Assembly (NCBI GenBank): GCA_035222895.1
Contig: JAVYIG010000039.1
Location: 930,001-994,000 of the forward strand
Reading direction: 5' to 3'
Length of the DNA: 64,000 nt
Source: Strongylocentrotus droebachiensis
Taxonomy: Eukaryota; Echinodermata; Echinoidea; Camarodonta; Strongylocentrotidae
This document shows, one piece after another, positions 37,427-50,803 of this stretch (its first letter is position 1; every line of letters starts with the position of its first letter). Under the pieces are notes generated by a model. That model did no database searches. It was not told where the DNA came from and saw nothing but the letters and a program-made list of their open reading frames with translations. The translations under genes and the position numbers were made by a program.

Positions 37427-39960
37427 TGAAAGAAAAAAGTAATCTCTCCAAAAAATGTGAATAGTCGCAATATTCAATCATCTTAAATTCTTATACTGTG
37501 CCTTGCCTTATGCTTTGTGCCTCAAGTAGAAACTGGAAAAAGGGGAGTGTAATTTGATTGCCATTGTTATTTTTACGTTTGACCATTTCTTGCGCGCGAA
37601 GAACGATGGAAAGGAGAAGAGAAGGCGGTATTCCGGAAACTAAAATATAATTTGAGACAAAAATCGAAATGGTACTACAGGGCGCGAATCGATGGGTTGG
37701 AGAGGGCGAAACAAACAAACCGTTGCTGCGTCACGCATTAAGGGGGAGTTGGGGGAAGTGCCCGAGGCGTCGTACTGCATATTACTGCTCGTGAAGCGAA
37801 GTGTGTAAAATATTACAAAGTGTTCAGTTCGTCCAGTCCAGATTCGGTACTGAACATCATTGCTTTCTGAATAGCCGGGACGCTCGAAATGAATCAAATT
37901 TATACAAAATCATGAGTTTATTCTTCAATATGATCGCAAAAAAACATTAGAAATTGAATCTGAGCTCCCAACTCCCAAGACAATTTCAATAAAGTACCGG
38001 AGCGTGATGTCATACTCTGGGCTAAGTTGTCAAGGTTGCTGGTTCCAAACAGTTCTGTGTTAAACAAGGGCGTGGTGATCACTCCAGCGCCAAACACAGA
38101 ATTTGTCCTGTTCTAGCCCGCTGCTTGAAAGATTTCATGGTAAACCTCGTGCGCAGGCTCTGTTGTTTAGAACGCCGAGGCAATATATATGACGTTTAGC
38201 ACTTCGGTACTCTGTAGCCCAGTGCGTCCTCTTTACAAATTTAGGAACATTACAATGACGTAATCCGAACATGATTTCTCAGGCATTACAAGAGGATTTT
38301 GATTTTTCGAACGTCTGCGTCCCCTTTAACTTTTTTCTTCAAAATGATACAGCATTTCAGAAGTTGTTTCAAATAGCAATGTTAATGTCTCCTTTTAAAT
38401 GCGCAGTCGATTCTTGTATTGAATTTGAAATATCTTTTATATTGGGCCCCGAGTATTATAATTATGACCTCTTTCCACGCAAGACACCGGACTGGATTCA
38501 TTTTGTGAGTTCATGACCTGAATACCGGCGTCCTTCTTTTTCCAAAGGGCTCATGCCGACCCCGCATTTTTGTCCTTCTTCTTCGGGATCCTCTTTCCCA
38601 TTCGCTGCCCATCCGTCACCCTACAAATGCCTTTATTACTATTTAAAATGAAGCGATCTTTTTGATGATGGCAAGCAATCATACCATGAAAGTGCCTTGA
38701 GAGGTGTTCAATATCACCCTCCTTAGTCATCCTAGCAACCTAGCAACCTAAGTATTCCTGGAAAATTGGTCGGAACTAGGAACCTTGCCTAAAAAGAGAT
38801 GCGGCATCTCGTTTGGAAATAGACGGATATGGAGATGAGAGTGAAGAAAACAAGCCTCACGGTTGTTTTATTTGCATCTCGCTGCAAAATTTCTCTGTCG
38901 CGACGGAAGGAAAAATATTCTTGGTTGATATTTTTTTCTCTCGCTGGAACTGTGAACGTTCTGCAGAATTTTGCTTAGGACGTGAGAATTACAATGCGTT
39001 TAATAGAGGGAGAGATGGGGAGAATGAAAGGGGGGGGGGGCTTATTCTTGTTCCGTATTCATGCTATTCCTGTTGTATCTTATTCCATTCGATGCAGTTT
39101 TAAGAGCTCCTTTTGAACCGTTACCTCATAATTCCCTTCCTTTTTCCACTGTGTCTGGGTATTTTTCGAACTACATGTACCTCATTATTCGACACGTGTT
39201 TCAGAATATATTACGTCAACGTCTATGATAAGGGCTTTTCAATTCCACCTCCTGTGAATTCGTCATTTTCTTCTTCTTCCCCTTTTTGTTTTTCTTCATG
39301 TTTTTCTCCTCCTTCCTCTTCTACTTCTACCCGTCGTTCTTCGCCTTGCTAAAAGTGCAAGGGTCAAATGCTATTCAGGTCACCCATATACCAATGCATC
39401 TATACGACGTATTCCTCAGTCAGCCTATTGGCGTTTTTCTTTTCTCTTGTTGGTGTCTTACGAGCTGTGCATGCGAATCGTTTTCTGCCGATAGTTCCAC
39501 CGCACCAACGGCTAAGCGACGCCAAGCGTGTACAAATAGCATGCGACATCACGCCTCGTCTTTGGCTACCAAAAAATGTATCAAGTTGCGTGCACGCACC
39601 GCCAACCCAAGGCCGTGGCGTTGTGGTAGGGAAAAAAGGGAGATATTATACGCGGCGCCATAGTTAGCCTCCACGCAAGGCGCACTGATTAATTTCGCAT
39701 ATTTACGGTCGAATATTCAGCCCCGGTTGATGGCTTTTCGGCTTTTCATATCGAGTGGTTTTGGAATTCATAATTTGTTATGACATGGCTTGGTATTCTG
39801 TTAGAATTATGCTGCTTAAATATAACCCTAATTAGCTTTGAAGTGCCTAATGTAAACAAAATTGTTATCTCTTTAAAACAAACGTGTCTCCTATTCATTC
39901 ATTCCCTTCCCCCTTGACATAATGTGTATATATCTTGTTTCCTCTCCTCTTATCTCTTCT
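37427..39960. other. Non-coding, no gene recognised
   Basis: Mostly unique. A G-run lies near 39030-39040 and T/C-rich DNA at 39260-39350. Frames 39286-39663 and 39368-39667 overlap in different phases and look like chance. 38271-38516 is open but unrecognised. Confidence 0.5.
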
Positions 39961-41200
39961 TCCTGTCTCTTTCTTCTCTCTCTCTCTCTCTCTATTTCTC
40001 TCTCTATTCATCTCTCTCTCTCTCTCTCTCTTCAACTCTCTCTCTTTCTCTCTCGCCTCTCTTTCTCTCTCACTCTGACTCTTTCTCTCTATACAGTTTT
40101 TCTTTCAACCCCGGTGCATTGCATTTAAAAGAGGTCGCAACAAATGCCTGTCGGGTTGTATGCGGATATTCATTCTATAATTGCAGTCCACGCTAATTGA
40201 TCAAATCCGAATGTAGGTTAAAGATTCCCTCCGACTTTAATAAGCGAAAATAACTCTCATTTTAATCTATTTTTCTCCCGAAGATGATGCTGTTTCTCTT
40301 TCAAAGTCCACTTTAATTCCTTTATCTCCTTGTTTATTCACTTCTGTAATACACATGTATCTAGTTTACTTGTATTACTTTGGTCTATTAAACTTGTTTT
40401 TCAATTTGATAATTTTTCCCTCTCATTCTCTCTCTCTCATTCTTTCCCCCGTTATCAGTTTCATGTCTGTCTCTCTAAAAATCAGTCTCTTCCTCTGTAA
40501 CTGTTTAAAAGAATGTGTCTGCCTTTCACTCTCTTTCTCTTCTTGCTCGCTACGTCTCATTTTCACGTTGCCTTTTGATTCCATCGTTAGCCGTAATTCG
40601 TTATTGCCAGATTTTTGTGAGATTTCAATCAACCACTATCATTTTTAATCGGATACTGTATCACGACCTTCACATCACTCCATCGTGCTTTTCTTTTTAG
40701 CTCTCTTTCTCTCTCCTTCCCTTTCTCTCTCTCTCTCTTCCTCTCTCTCTTCCTCTTCCCCTCTCTCTCTCTCTCTCTCTTCCTCTCTCTCTCTCTCTGT
40801 CTCCGATTCCCCTTCTTCCTCCATCACCCTTGCTCTATTTCTTTTCTCTCTTTTAAAGTTAAACTTATTCCTCTCTCTCTGTTTCTCTGTTTCTCTCTCT
40901 GTCCAACCATCTTCTCACCCCATCTCACCCCCCTCTCTCTCTCTCTCTCTCACTCTATCTCTTCCTCTCTCTCTCTCTTCCTCTCTCTCTCTCTCTCTGT
41001 GTCTCTTTCACCTTCTTCCTCCATCACCCTTGCTCTATTTCTTTTCTCTCTTTTAAAGTTAAACATATTCCTCCCTCTCTGTTTCTCTGTTTCTCTCTCT
41101 CTCCATCCTCTCTCTCTCTCCACCCCCTCCTCCCCCCCCCTCTCTCTCTCTCCCTCTGTCTCTCTCTCTCTCAGCTTTTCTCCTATTACATTTTCCCATC
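39960..41200. repeat. (CT)n block with 200-bp internal duplication
   Basis: Dense (CT)n with breaks at 39975-40100 and 40700-41170. Within it, a segment starting CCTTCTTCCTCCATCACCCT at 40811 recurs at 41011, including a TTTTAAAGTTAAAC island, so about 100 bp of non-repetitive core was duplicated with its CT flanks. All Ser/Leu-rich frames here are artefacts. Confidence 0.88.
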
Positions 41201-43041
41201 CCTCTCTTTGACTAATGAGGCCAGCAAGGCTTATATTCCGCTCTGCTCTCCATTTCCTTACCATATTTTTTCGTAAGCGGTCGAAATTGTAGCGAATCCG
41301 TTCCATTAAATTCCTGTCGCCACCGCTGCTACAACGGCGCTCTTCTTTCTCCTAAAACCCCCGGACATCAAAGAGATAACGCGAATTGATGATGCTCGTA
41401 ATCTGCTGTTCTGTTTCCATAGCAACGCATCTTGCTGGATTTCGCAGCGGAGACCTCCTTTCTATTATCTTTTCGCTTTCTTCCCAGCGGAATTATTCAC
41501 TCATCACCGCACTCTCGTCTCCAAATTTTTGCGTTAAGTCATGTTGCCCTCCTTTCTATTTTTCCTTTCCCTAAACATTACCTCACTCTCTTATTCATTC
41601 TATCTCTCTCTCTCTCTATCCCTCCCTCCTCTCTCTCCTTCCTATCTCACCCCCCCCCCATCTCTCTTTCTCTCTCTCTCTTTCTCTTTCTGTATTTTGA
41701 TGAATTATTCGCCGCTATTATTGATCACAGAAACCACACATTTTAAGCATTTTAAAATGATTAGATTGATAAAGAAACGAATTAATCACGTGTGTAAATT
41801 CGTGTTTGTAATAGCAACTATGCGTTACATGACACCGGCAAGTCTGCGAGAAACTCTAATTAATAAGCCCACGTATTTTAATGTCATTACACGCTCCACA
41901 TCGTCTTCGGATAGACCTACATTTTGGTATGTACAATGTAACGTAAATGTGGTTTTAAATGCGTACGAAAATTACTGACGCATTCTCCGAAGAAAAAAAA
42001 ATCTATTCCGAGTCTTCGTTGTCCTTTCCCCTCGAATTAGAAAGGGGTGAAAAGAAAAATACGTCAACATTTGTAAGCGCGCTAGGAAACTAGAAATAGC
42101 ATCGCCAATTCCCCTCTTTTATTGTGACTTAATTTAGCTTCAGAATTACGAAGTACATTTATTTTCCCTCTCTGGTCGATATGAAATGACGGGAGACAGC
42201 AAACAAAGCTGTAGATCCTCTCTTTAGTCATTTTGATGAGATTCGAATTTATTTGATTTGATTTGGTTTATATAATTTTTCTTTGATCTGAATAAATTCC
42301 ATATTTATTTTCGATGCACATTACACATTTACAAAACTTCGCACAGAAGGTATGGCAACGAAAATAAATGTGTGCTGAAAATAATTGTTTGAATATAATA
42401 ATAATAATGTAATAATACTTTGAATGAACTAACCATGGACCGTATGAAAATGTCATATTTCTTCACTCTTCTAAATGTCAATAAAACGTTTGATATTCAT
42501 CCCAACACAAGATGACATCTCAAATCGTTCTAATTCTGATTTTGATAGTCTAGTATTGGGGGATTATAAAGGGATTAAAGGTAGGTGGGTGTAGGCGTGC
42601 ACAAATTAGGACGAACGTACAGATAAAGCTTAACAGATTAAGAACAAGAATTAGAAGGGGAAAGGGGGGAGTGCAGAAGTTGAAGATGAAGAAGGAAAAG
42701 AAAGCAGGAAGATGAATACGAAAGAGAAGATGATGATGCGGAAGAGGAGGAGGAAGAAAAAGATGGGAATAAGGATGACCTTTCTGGCATCCGTGGGGCG
42801 TGAAATTTTCTCTTTCGCTCGTGTCTGCTAATTTTGAAGGCAGTCAAAACCCCCGAATGACATTTTCCCCGAATTGCAGCGTTACTGTTGCGCGCGTTTC
42901 TACCGATCCGTGCCCTTCAGAATATGAAATGCATCCCCCATCATTAGCATCGCGTCCGGGGAGCAAATAAGTAAAAATGGAGGAGTAGGATGAGGGAGAG
43001 AAAAGGAGAGGATGGGAGACGGAGAGAGGGGAGAGATGGAT

Positions 43042-43080
<39 letters not shown>

Positions 43081-44730
43081 GCGCAATACCGCGATACCGC
43101 TATTTCACTAATGAATATGGATTCGCACTTTCTCTGCTTTTGCTTTAATTATTCCATTAATATATATAAAGAGTTGAAAGCATTTACCGTGAACTGGAAC
43201 GCCAAAGATATTTTGGGGAAGGAAATTGAGAAAAAGTAGTCGTTGTGTAGTGACGCAAACACACACCCACACGCACATTTAACTTCCACATCCCTCTCTT
43301 TCTGTCAGCACATTTCCTTGTAAATTAAGTCCCCCCACCACGACCCCCCCCCCCCCCCTCTTTACTCTCTTTTCCTCTCATGTGTACATCTCCCCTCTCC
43401 TTCGCTCTCTGCACTTCTCCCTCGTTTTATCCCTCCTCTCCTTTCCATAATCTAATACTCTAAAAGGGGAAACCAAGATGATATTTTATACATGAACTCA
43501 CGCGACGGGTTTTCTATCTTCTCCTTCGCTTATAACCCGCCCCTCTCCTCAATTACTTCCCCTATGCGACGACCATCGATTATTTAAGCGATTTAGATCA
43601 ACGTGACTGCGAACCAACCGCGAGCACGGATCCACCAGCTCTCGTCGTTCGACGCGAGCAAAATGTGAAGAAGTGTAACCAGTGCTTAATGATTGCGAGA
43701 AATGGGGGTGGGGGGGGGGGGGGGGTTGAAGCTCACACAAGAGATACCCCCAACGCGTTTTCATTCTTGACTTTTACTTCAAGAAAGAGCCTGATGAATA
43801 ATTTACTTCTAACACCTGTTTTATAAAAGTCAACTTGAACCATATCATATGCCAAGTACTGTTGTTTTCTATAGTTGTGTTTTGATTGGGGGAAAATAAA
43901 GGTGAAAGGTTTAATACTAAATCAATGTTGAACTTCTACATAAATTAACAATTGTAGTTATCCTTATAGTATAAATGTAATAAAGGTTTAGCACGAATAT
44001 ATTGTTTTTAATAGATTATAATCCACAGTACAGCTCCCCCGCCAGATCCCCCTCTCTCCCCGCCCTCTTCTCTGCCCTTCTCTCTCTCTCTCTCTCTCTC
44101 TCTCACTTTCACTCTGTCCATTCCCCCCTCTCTTGATGTAAATGCACCGTGGGCTCAACTGTATATACATACTATTGTGTTTTTTAATTTAGATTCATAA
44201 ATGATGTTGCCCCACTGCCCCCCCCCCCCACCCCCCCCCCCCCCCCCCGACGCGACAGTGTGATGTGAGCATAATAAAAACAGTAATTTATTAACAAAAA
44301 TATAATTTTAGTCACGAATCTAATTAATATTTGAGTGGGATATTCGACATAACGACATGACTTTTTAAAGGCTGCGACGAAAGATACCTCATACCCTCGT
44401 ACACCCCTTAAATTCTTTGATCGTCTTCGCCCAGCTTACGACGTGCTCGGTTTGTTTCGCCCTCGGTCGTATTTCTTTTCATCGCTTCCCTCGTTTTCCC
44501 TTCCGAGCGTGACAACCCGATCTCTCTTCGTCGTTTGCTCGCTAAGCTTTCCGCATCGCTTGTCATAGAATATGCCATACAACTCAGCCGACTGACATCG
44601 ATTCCTTCGGTCTGTTTTTGCCCTATTTCTCCTCCGGGCCCCCCTAAAAACATTTACCCCCCCCCCCCCCTCCTTTACCCCTCACCTCCCCTATATTTCG
44701 TCCTTTCTATATATATATTTTGTTTTTCAG
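41201..44730. other. Non-coding; microsatellites and C/G runs
   Basis: (CT)n at 41600-41690, GA-rich DNA at 42650-42770, (GA)n at 43036-43075, C-runs at 43345-43358, 44218-44228 and 44231-44248, a G-run at 43704-43726, and (CT)n at 44078-44103. No gene recognised. Confidence 0.55.
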
Positions 44731-44885
44731 ACGTTGTGTAAAACAGCCTCTGAGGAACTAATACTTCAATAGACTCTGCCTCTTTTCTCGTGCCATTAAT
44801 AGTGTCTTGTTTCATTGTATATTGTTTGTGTAATATATTCATTGTATTATGTTTTGCATGAGAAATAAAATTATTTTAATTTTGT
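44731..44885 (+). other. Possible 3'-terminal exon
   Basis: A pyrimidine-rich acceptor ending GTTTTTCAG lies at 44730. One frame then reads 13 codons to TAG. AATAAA follows at 44864-44869, then a T-rich stretch. This order (acceptor, short coding end, stop, poly(A) signal) fits a last exon. It is weak evidence in AT-rich DNA. Joined in phase with the candidate exon at 31338-31463 it would give only three codons before a stop, so the two need not belong together. Confidence 0.22.
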
Positions 44886-45390
44886 TATCATGAAAGGCTG
44901 ATTATGTAGGTCATGATAAATAATGATGTATTATACGTTTTGGGAATGCTGTAAAACGTATTTTATATTAAATGCACCGCTCACAGATAATGATGCATGG
45001 GACTACAGACACAATGGTGGCGCTAAAACTTGTTAATATTCTTTATTAAATAAACTATATATATAGTCCAATCGCTAGGACAACGACATTGCAAGATCAA
45101 TCCGTTTCACGTGACATTGCTACTGTCATATTTTTCCACGAAGGAATTAAAAAGGAAATACAAACTATCACAAATTATTTGTCATCTTCAACCGAAAAGT
45201 AGAAGGCAATGTGCCTTTAAATTTGTTAAATACCTTTCCATGCACATTCACATGCACGCCACGAAATGCGTTTGGGTGTTCACAATGCGTTATTCACGGC
45301 TCACAGCAAATCGTTATTTACGCGCTTCAAGCATTTTTCAATGTTGAAAAGGTGTTTTATCCCTGACCCCCCCCCCCCTCTCTATATCTC

Positions 45391-45425
<35 letters not shown>

Positions 45426-45624
45426 TTCTCTCTCTCTCTCTCTCTCTCATTCTACGTTGCCCCATTTTGCGGTTGCGTTCTAATCGGTATCCCCGTCACA
45501 TCAGAAACGATGGGGGTAAAAAAGGGCAGGGAATAAAATACTTTTGTCTTTCGCTGGACAGGCCTATACGCGGTCTGTGATCTAAAGGAAAGAGGCGACA
45601 GGTAGGGTACATGATTTTATCATA
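44886..45624. other. Non-coding with C-run and CTTT/CT microsatellite
   Basis: C-run at about 45367-45377, then (CTTT)n and (CT)n to 45450. No gene recognised. Confidence 0.55.
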
Positions 45625-46040
45625 TTAAAGGTAGTCTGTTCCATTCGCAGGCTGAAAATATAAAATTATGTAAATCCTGTGGTAAACAAGAGATAATATC
45701 AAGTAGACCCTTGTACCGCATAGTCGTACGTTTTGTTTTGAGTAAATATTATTCGATAAGGTTAATTTTGGTAATTATAAGAAGCGGATCATTGATGTGT
45801 ACAAAATATGATTATGTACCCTTTAAAGCTAATGTTGTCTATGTTATTAACACATTTTAAAAAGTCAGTCAGTCACTCAACAGTGTCTGACAGTGAAGAA
45901 AGTGAACGGTTTCCCTTGATAACTAGGTCACTGCCAACGTTTAAATTTCACAGATATGACATACGTGACATACTCATCATGATTCCTACAAAGTTATACA
46001 TAATTTGATGTTGGCTGCAAAAGGGATACACTACCTTTAA
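45625..46040. mobile_element. MITE, TTAA family D
   Basis: 416 bp bounded by TTAAAGGTAGTCTGTTCC and the imperfect complement ending CACTACCTTTAA. Pairing extends inward to a GCAGGCTG / CAGCC-type match. TTAA at both edges again implies a TTAA-targeting transposase. Single copy here, no coding capacity. The 66-codon frame inside is not protein-like. Confidence 0.75.
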
Positions 46041-49000
46041 ATTGCAGTGAACTGTTTACTGTCGACTTTCAAACGAATGGAATACACCATGGGCCATGGC
46101 GAGAAAAGACATGAACATTTAGAATAAGATAATGAGATGTTTAACTGTTGCGAAGTGAAAAAGATAGGTGAATAGAAACATTTTAGAAATAGGGTGATTT
46201 GGGAGGCAATAATGAAGGTTCAAAAGCGAAATGTTGGCCAGTGATTCGTATAAAGCGTCCAAAATTAAAACAAATTGTTGAATATTCAAACCGCAAAACA
46301 TCTTAATAGCCTTGTCCATCCTCTCCGAAGTGGCTTATTGGAAGGACCTTTTCTGGCTCCATATAAGAAACATTAGCATACGTAAAATGTATCAATCTAA
46401 TCTAATCGTTAATAATAATAATCATCAAATGATTATTAGACCTAATGGATAGTAGACGAAATTAGAATTCATCCTTGATGGGTGTCGGAGAAAGGTCTTA
46501 TCTCTACTGTGAATAAAGCCTACGTTATAAATGTTCCTGATAGTAATAATCGGTAACCTCTCTTCTGTTTTTTTCTTTTTTTTTATCTTGAGGCGCAGGC
46601 GAACACTGACGAGCAAAACACGTCATCAAAATTCAGCACAAAGCAATTTCTTTCGAACGACTAGAGTCGACAAATCCATACGTAGCCATAATTTGGAATC
46701 GCCTTGCTCAAATATCCGTTTTTATACGTCTGTATTTGCCGACGATAAACTGACTGCGTCAAAAGAGCTTTTTTTTTAAAGTGGCCTCTGCAAAAGAGGT
46801 CAAAACGAGAGAGGAAGAAAAGAGAGAGAACTCAAATGAGCGACAGAAGTGGAAAAGAGCGTTAGAAATAGATGAAAGAAAACAAAACAGGGGAAAAGAA
46901 AGAGACAGAAATGAGGGGTGGGGCAGAGAGGGAAATTGAATCGGTGAAATGATAACAGCGACTGTTGAATCGGCAGCCAAAATAAAAACACAACCATTTC
47001 ATATTCACACTCGCTTATTATCCATCCTTTTCCCGACTCAGCTTGTGTTTATTTCCCTCTCTTCTGTTCTCTCTTTCCCTCTACCTCTCTCTCTTCTCTC
47101 TGTATTCTTCCATCCTTTCATCTTTCCATCTTTTGACAAATCCACCATTGTCAAGGCAGTTCTTTAGACCAAGTTGCGTCTTTGAAGCTCGTTGACCTGT
47201 ATTGACACACCAGCGAACGGAAACAAGTCCCCGTCATCCAAAATCGTGTCCGACCTCTCCCGAATGTTGCCAGCTGTTTTTACATTATCTTGCGTTTAGT
47301 TCATGATCATTCTCATTAACAGGTATTATATTTAGTAATTATTACAGAGTTAAAGAGACAACGCCGACACGATTCGCTTTAATACCCTCATCTTTTCAGA
47401 CTTAAATACGACCTTCAAGTTCAATACCATCTTGGCCGGCTGTACGTGACTATTAGTTTAACTTTTTTATTTGATAAAACACTTTTTTCATCGTTATTAC
47501 GACTGTGTTTTTATTTCCTGGCACCTTCTTCTTTCTCAGATGCCTGTATAACTCATCTTCGCTCTTGATCATATTTCTTTGTCTACGTGTATTCATGTAT
47601 TTCGTATTTATTGTCTTTTCGTCACCTTTCTGCGCCCATAATAAGCCTATCTCCTACGTTTACAAGTTCGAACCATTTTCATTTTCATGGAGTAACAACA
47701 GAAATCAGTGCCGTGATAACGACACCCTCCCCCTTCTCACGTTCATAATGTCTATGACTGTTCAAGTGACTTTCCTGGGAGGGACGCCATATTCCGGACG
47801 GGACCCTAATGTCACGTAATTACTGGGCGAACTGCCAGCGCGACGCACAAAATGCGTCGACTATCCCATCCTCTAGCCCTCATGCCCTGCGGTGAGGCGA
47901 GACGCACTGCTTGCCTTACCAATAATAAACCCTCTGAACAATGGCCAGCGTGACACAGAAAAAAGAAAAAAACGATGGAAATAGAGCGACAATCTTTCAA
48001 AAGTTTGAAGGGGGAAATGCGTGAAAGAGAAGTACACATATGCACGAGTGCGCGCAAATCGAATCGGCGATACAATAGGTACTTGTGGTCGGGAAAGAGC
48101 CGCTTTTATGGCGGCCATGCATGGATGGGAGATATAGATTCCTGAATGGTTATTGGGGTTCTTTTGTTGTTAAGAAGTCGTCGGCAGCCACCCGCCTTCC
48201 GCTGGCAAATAGTTACGATGTGGGCTCGCCCTCCAAGGTGCGACAATTACCTGAATGACAGCCGTAAAGAGAAGAAAGAGCCGTCGAAAATGAGATAGAG
48301 AGAAGGAAAAACGAAGGAAAGGCGAGGTAATCTTAAACGATATTGAGTAATACAAAGCGATCAATATGCGATGCGTCCTATTCCACGTTATTCTGTATTC
48401 CAGACACATATTTTAGGGGTTGGGAACCGTTGGGTTGTTTTGAAATCGGTTGATTTTGTTTGAAGGCACCATATTTTTAATTATGTATTCAGTATAATCG
48501 ATCGCGTGATAAATCTTACAGCAATGTCGTTCACAAGCATTGTCGAATAAAGGGGAGAAAATCGTTTACAGAAACTGAATAACCATTATTTTATATTTGT
48601 GCCAGACCGCAAATTTTGTTTTTGACGTGCTACATTCCTCTCCACATTTCATTAGTTGACGTCATCATAATTATAAAACTGTCAAGCAACACTGCACATT
48701 TTATTGGATAACAATAATAATAATTAGAACAACCCTTCTTGGGGATCCTTTTCTTCCTCTTTTTTTTCGATTAAATGATTTCAACCAGAACACAGAAGCT
48801 ATCGTAGAGGCCACCCTATTTTCTTTTGCACAGATTTTGTCATGTAACCCGGAACGTGTTGTTTATTTGGCTCCAGGCTTTCCCCAATTTCGCAAGGTAT
48901 GATAATGCCGGTTGTGTTTTTGTTTTTCCATTTAATGAAGGATCAAACCACAAACTGTTACCGCAAATCTGTCCATTCGATAAGAGGCGCTCAGTTCTCT

Positions 49001-49114
49001 CTCAATTTTCATTATTAAAAATCGTGGAAAGCGCTGGCAAGGATGTGTCTCATCCGGGTAACGGAAATATTTCGGCACCGGCTGTCGAAACATTCACCCG
49101 TTCAGGTACTATAT
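46041..49114. other. Non-coding, no gene recognised
   Basis: Purine-rich DNA at 46790-46930, pyrimidine-rich at 47055-47110. Frames at 47505-47819 and 47812-48118 are open but not recognisable. Nothing else. Confidence 0.5.
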
Positions 49115-49465
49115 TTTAAAGACAGGATAAAGAAAAGGCTGAATTCTGGGGGGGGGGGGGGGGGTGTGGGTGGGGGGTGTTTTTCTCAAAGCCTTTTTTC
49201 AATGACAAATGACAAAAATCAGTGATATATCTGCTGATAACCAATCAGAAGCAAGGATTTCACTAATCACAAAAACTATCATTTGTCACTGATGATAAGT
49301 TTTGTGAAACACCCCCCTGGTGAAGATGAAAAATAATATGTATGCTTTCCCATTTTGGGGGTGTCAGTTTTCGAGGAATATCATAGTTGGATATCCCCTG
49401 AAAATAAATGCTCTCGATATGCCTCATTCGCGAAATATGGTGAGAAACAGCTGAAACTTTGAGCA
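49115..49465 (+). mobile_element. MITE, TTAA family B, degraded copy
   Basis: TTAAAG at 49115 and GGCTGAATTCTGG near 49137 match the family B left end. GATGAAAAATAAT, AATGCTCTCGATATGCCTCA and GAAATATGG match its interior. A G-run of about 15 sits just inside the left end. The right terminus is missing. Confidence 0.65.
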
Positions 49466-50139
49466 AACTTTCAAGCGAATGTGTGCGCGTGTAGGTGTGT
49501 GTATGTGTGTGTTTCTGTGTTGTTGTTGTTGTTGTTGTTTTTTTTTTTTTGGGGGGGTGTTCTATCCCATTTCTGTGTGCATTTCACGTGACTTTCAGCA
49601 AGTTTGAGTCAATTTATTTTCATTTTGATCATTTCAAAACCTTACAGTATACATCAATTCTCAAAATCAACATTTTCAAGTTGCTTCCAAAGAGTTTCTT
49701 CAACTCTTCCAGATAATTATCCGGAATGGATTTGGCACTGACTGGACCATCCCTTAGGGCTCTACGTCCTGAACTCAGTATCAATTCATTTGCGATGATG
49801 TCATTCTCTTGCTAATGATATGACTTTCCCCTGCTTCAGTTCGTAACTTTAGCGCCAAAGCCAATGTCACGATCGTTTTAGTTTATTTTGCTTCTGCCCA
49901 ATGTCTCAGCCCACGGGTCTGAACTCGGCAGACTACAGCGCCATTTTTCGCACCCCATGTCTTTTTCTCAGTTTGCCATTGCGGCGTAATCATTATTGGG
50001 AATAATAATTTCAACGAGTTATTCGGCGGCGATGAAATCAGAACGAGCGAAAGAAGGAAAAAAACGTTGATAAAGCATGCACGGCGGAGAAGCAAAGCTC
50101 TCCGAGGCAAACAGCGGCACGGAATATTTACGCAAGCGT
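49466..50139. other. Non-coding; (TG)n/(TTG)n, T-run and G-run
   Basis: At 49490-49560 a (TG)n tract passes into (TTG)n, a T-run and a G-run. The remainder is unique. No gene recognised. Confidence 0.55.
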
Positions 50140-50803
50140 TTAAAGAGGAGGTTGAGTTCTGGTATAAAAGATGAAAAATAATTCAAGGGAATAAAGAGTT
50201 ATAGTTCTGCTTTTAGATCTCTCTCTCTCTTCTCTCTCCTTCAGTGTTGCATAACAACATCCCTAGGATGATTCATCTTATAATGTACTGACTTGAACTA
50301 TGTTACGCTTTTAAATTGTTAAGATTAATTTATATTTGTGTAAATTCAAATGCGATTTTACTGCTATTTAATCGTGAATCGATATGCAATTCGGCTTTCG
50401 GGCCGCTATGTATCGTTTTTGATAAATCATTTTTAATTCAATCAAAATAAACTGGCTGGACGCTGCTTGAAGCAATTTTGAAAGGTTGAGTATGTAGTAC
50501 AGGGTTAGGAATCGTCAAAGTGAGAAGAAATTGAATAAATCTTGCTAAAAGTCAAATGCACCGCACACGGATATTGGTATATAGGACCTATGGTGCTTCA
50601 CTCGTAAATAGCAAGGATGATTGGTTTAAACATTTCAGTTGCTACTCGTCATATTTCGAATACAAATGAATATGAGGGCATTCGAAGAGCAGTCTCTTTC
50701 ACGGCCTGTTCTACGAACATGCTCTTCTTAAAAAAACTGAGGAACAAATTGTGGAAAGCTCACAATTCTTTTAATCTTTATCAGGTCTCGACATTCCCTT
50801 TAA
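50140..50803 (+). mobile_element. MITE, TTAA family B, long variant
   Basis: 664 bp from TTAAAGAGGAGGTTGAGTTC to an end whose complement reads TTAAAGGGAATGTCGAGACC, matching the left end of 26279. The interior contains reverse-oriented family B sequence (GGGCATTCGAAGAGC region) plus ~250 bp not seen in other copies. It may be a fuller ancestor or contain an insertion. The 132-codon frame 50617-51015 crosses its right end and is not protein-like. Confidence 0.65.

Noticed and set aside
39286-39667. Two overlapping frames of ~100-125 codons
   Set aside because: Different phases over the same DNA, no splice context and no recognisable motif.
40685-41211. Ser/Leu-only frames in (CT)n DNA
   Set aside because: Pure microsatellite translation; likewise at 25783-26310, 36512-37036, 31810-32271, 39922-40196 and 41432-41746.
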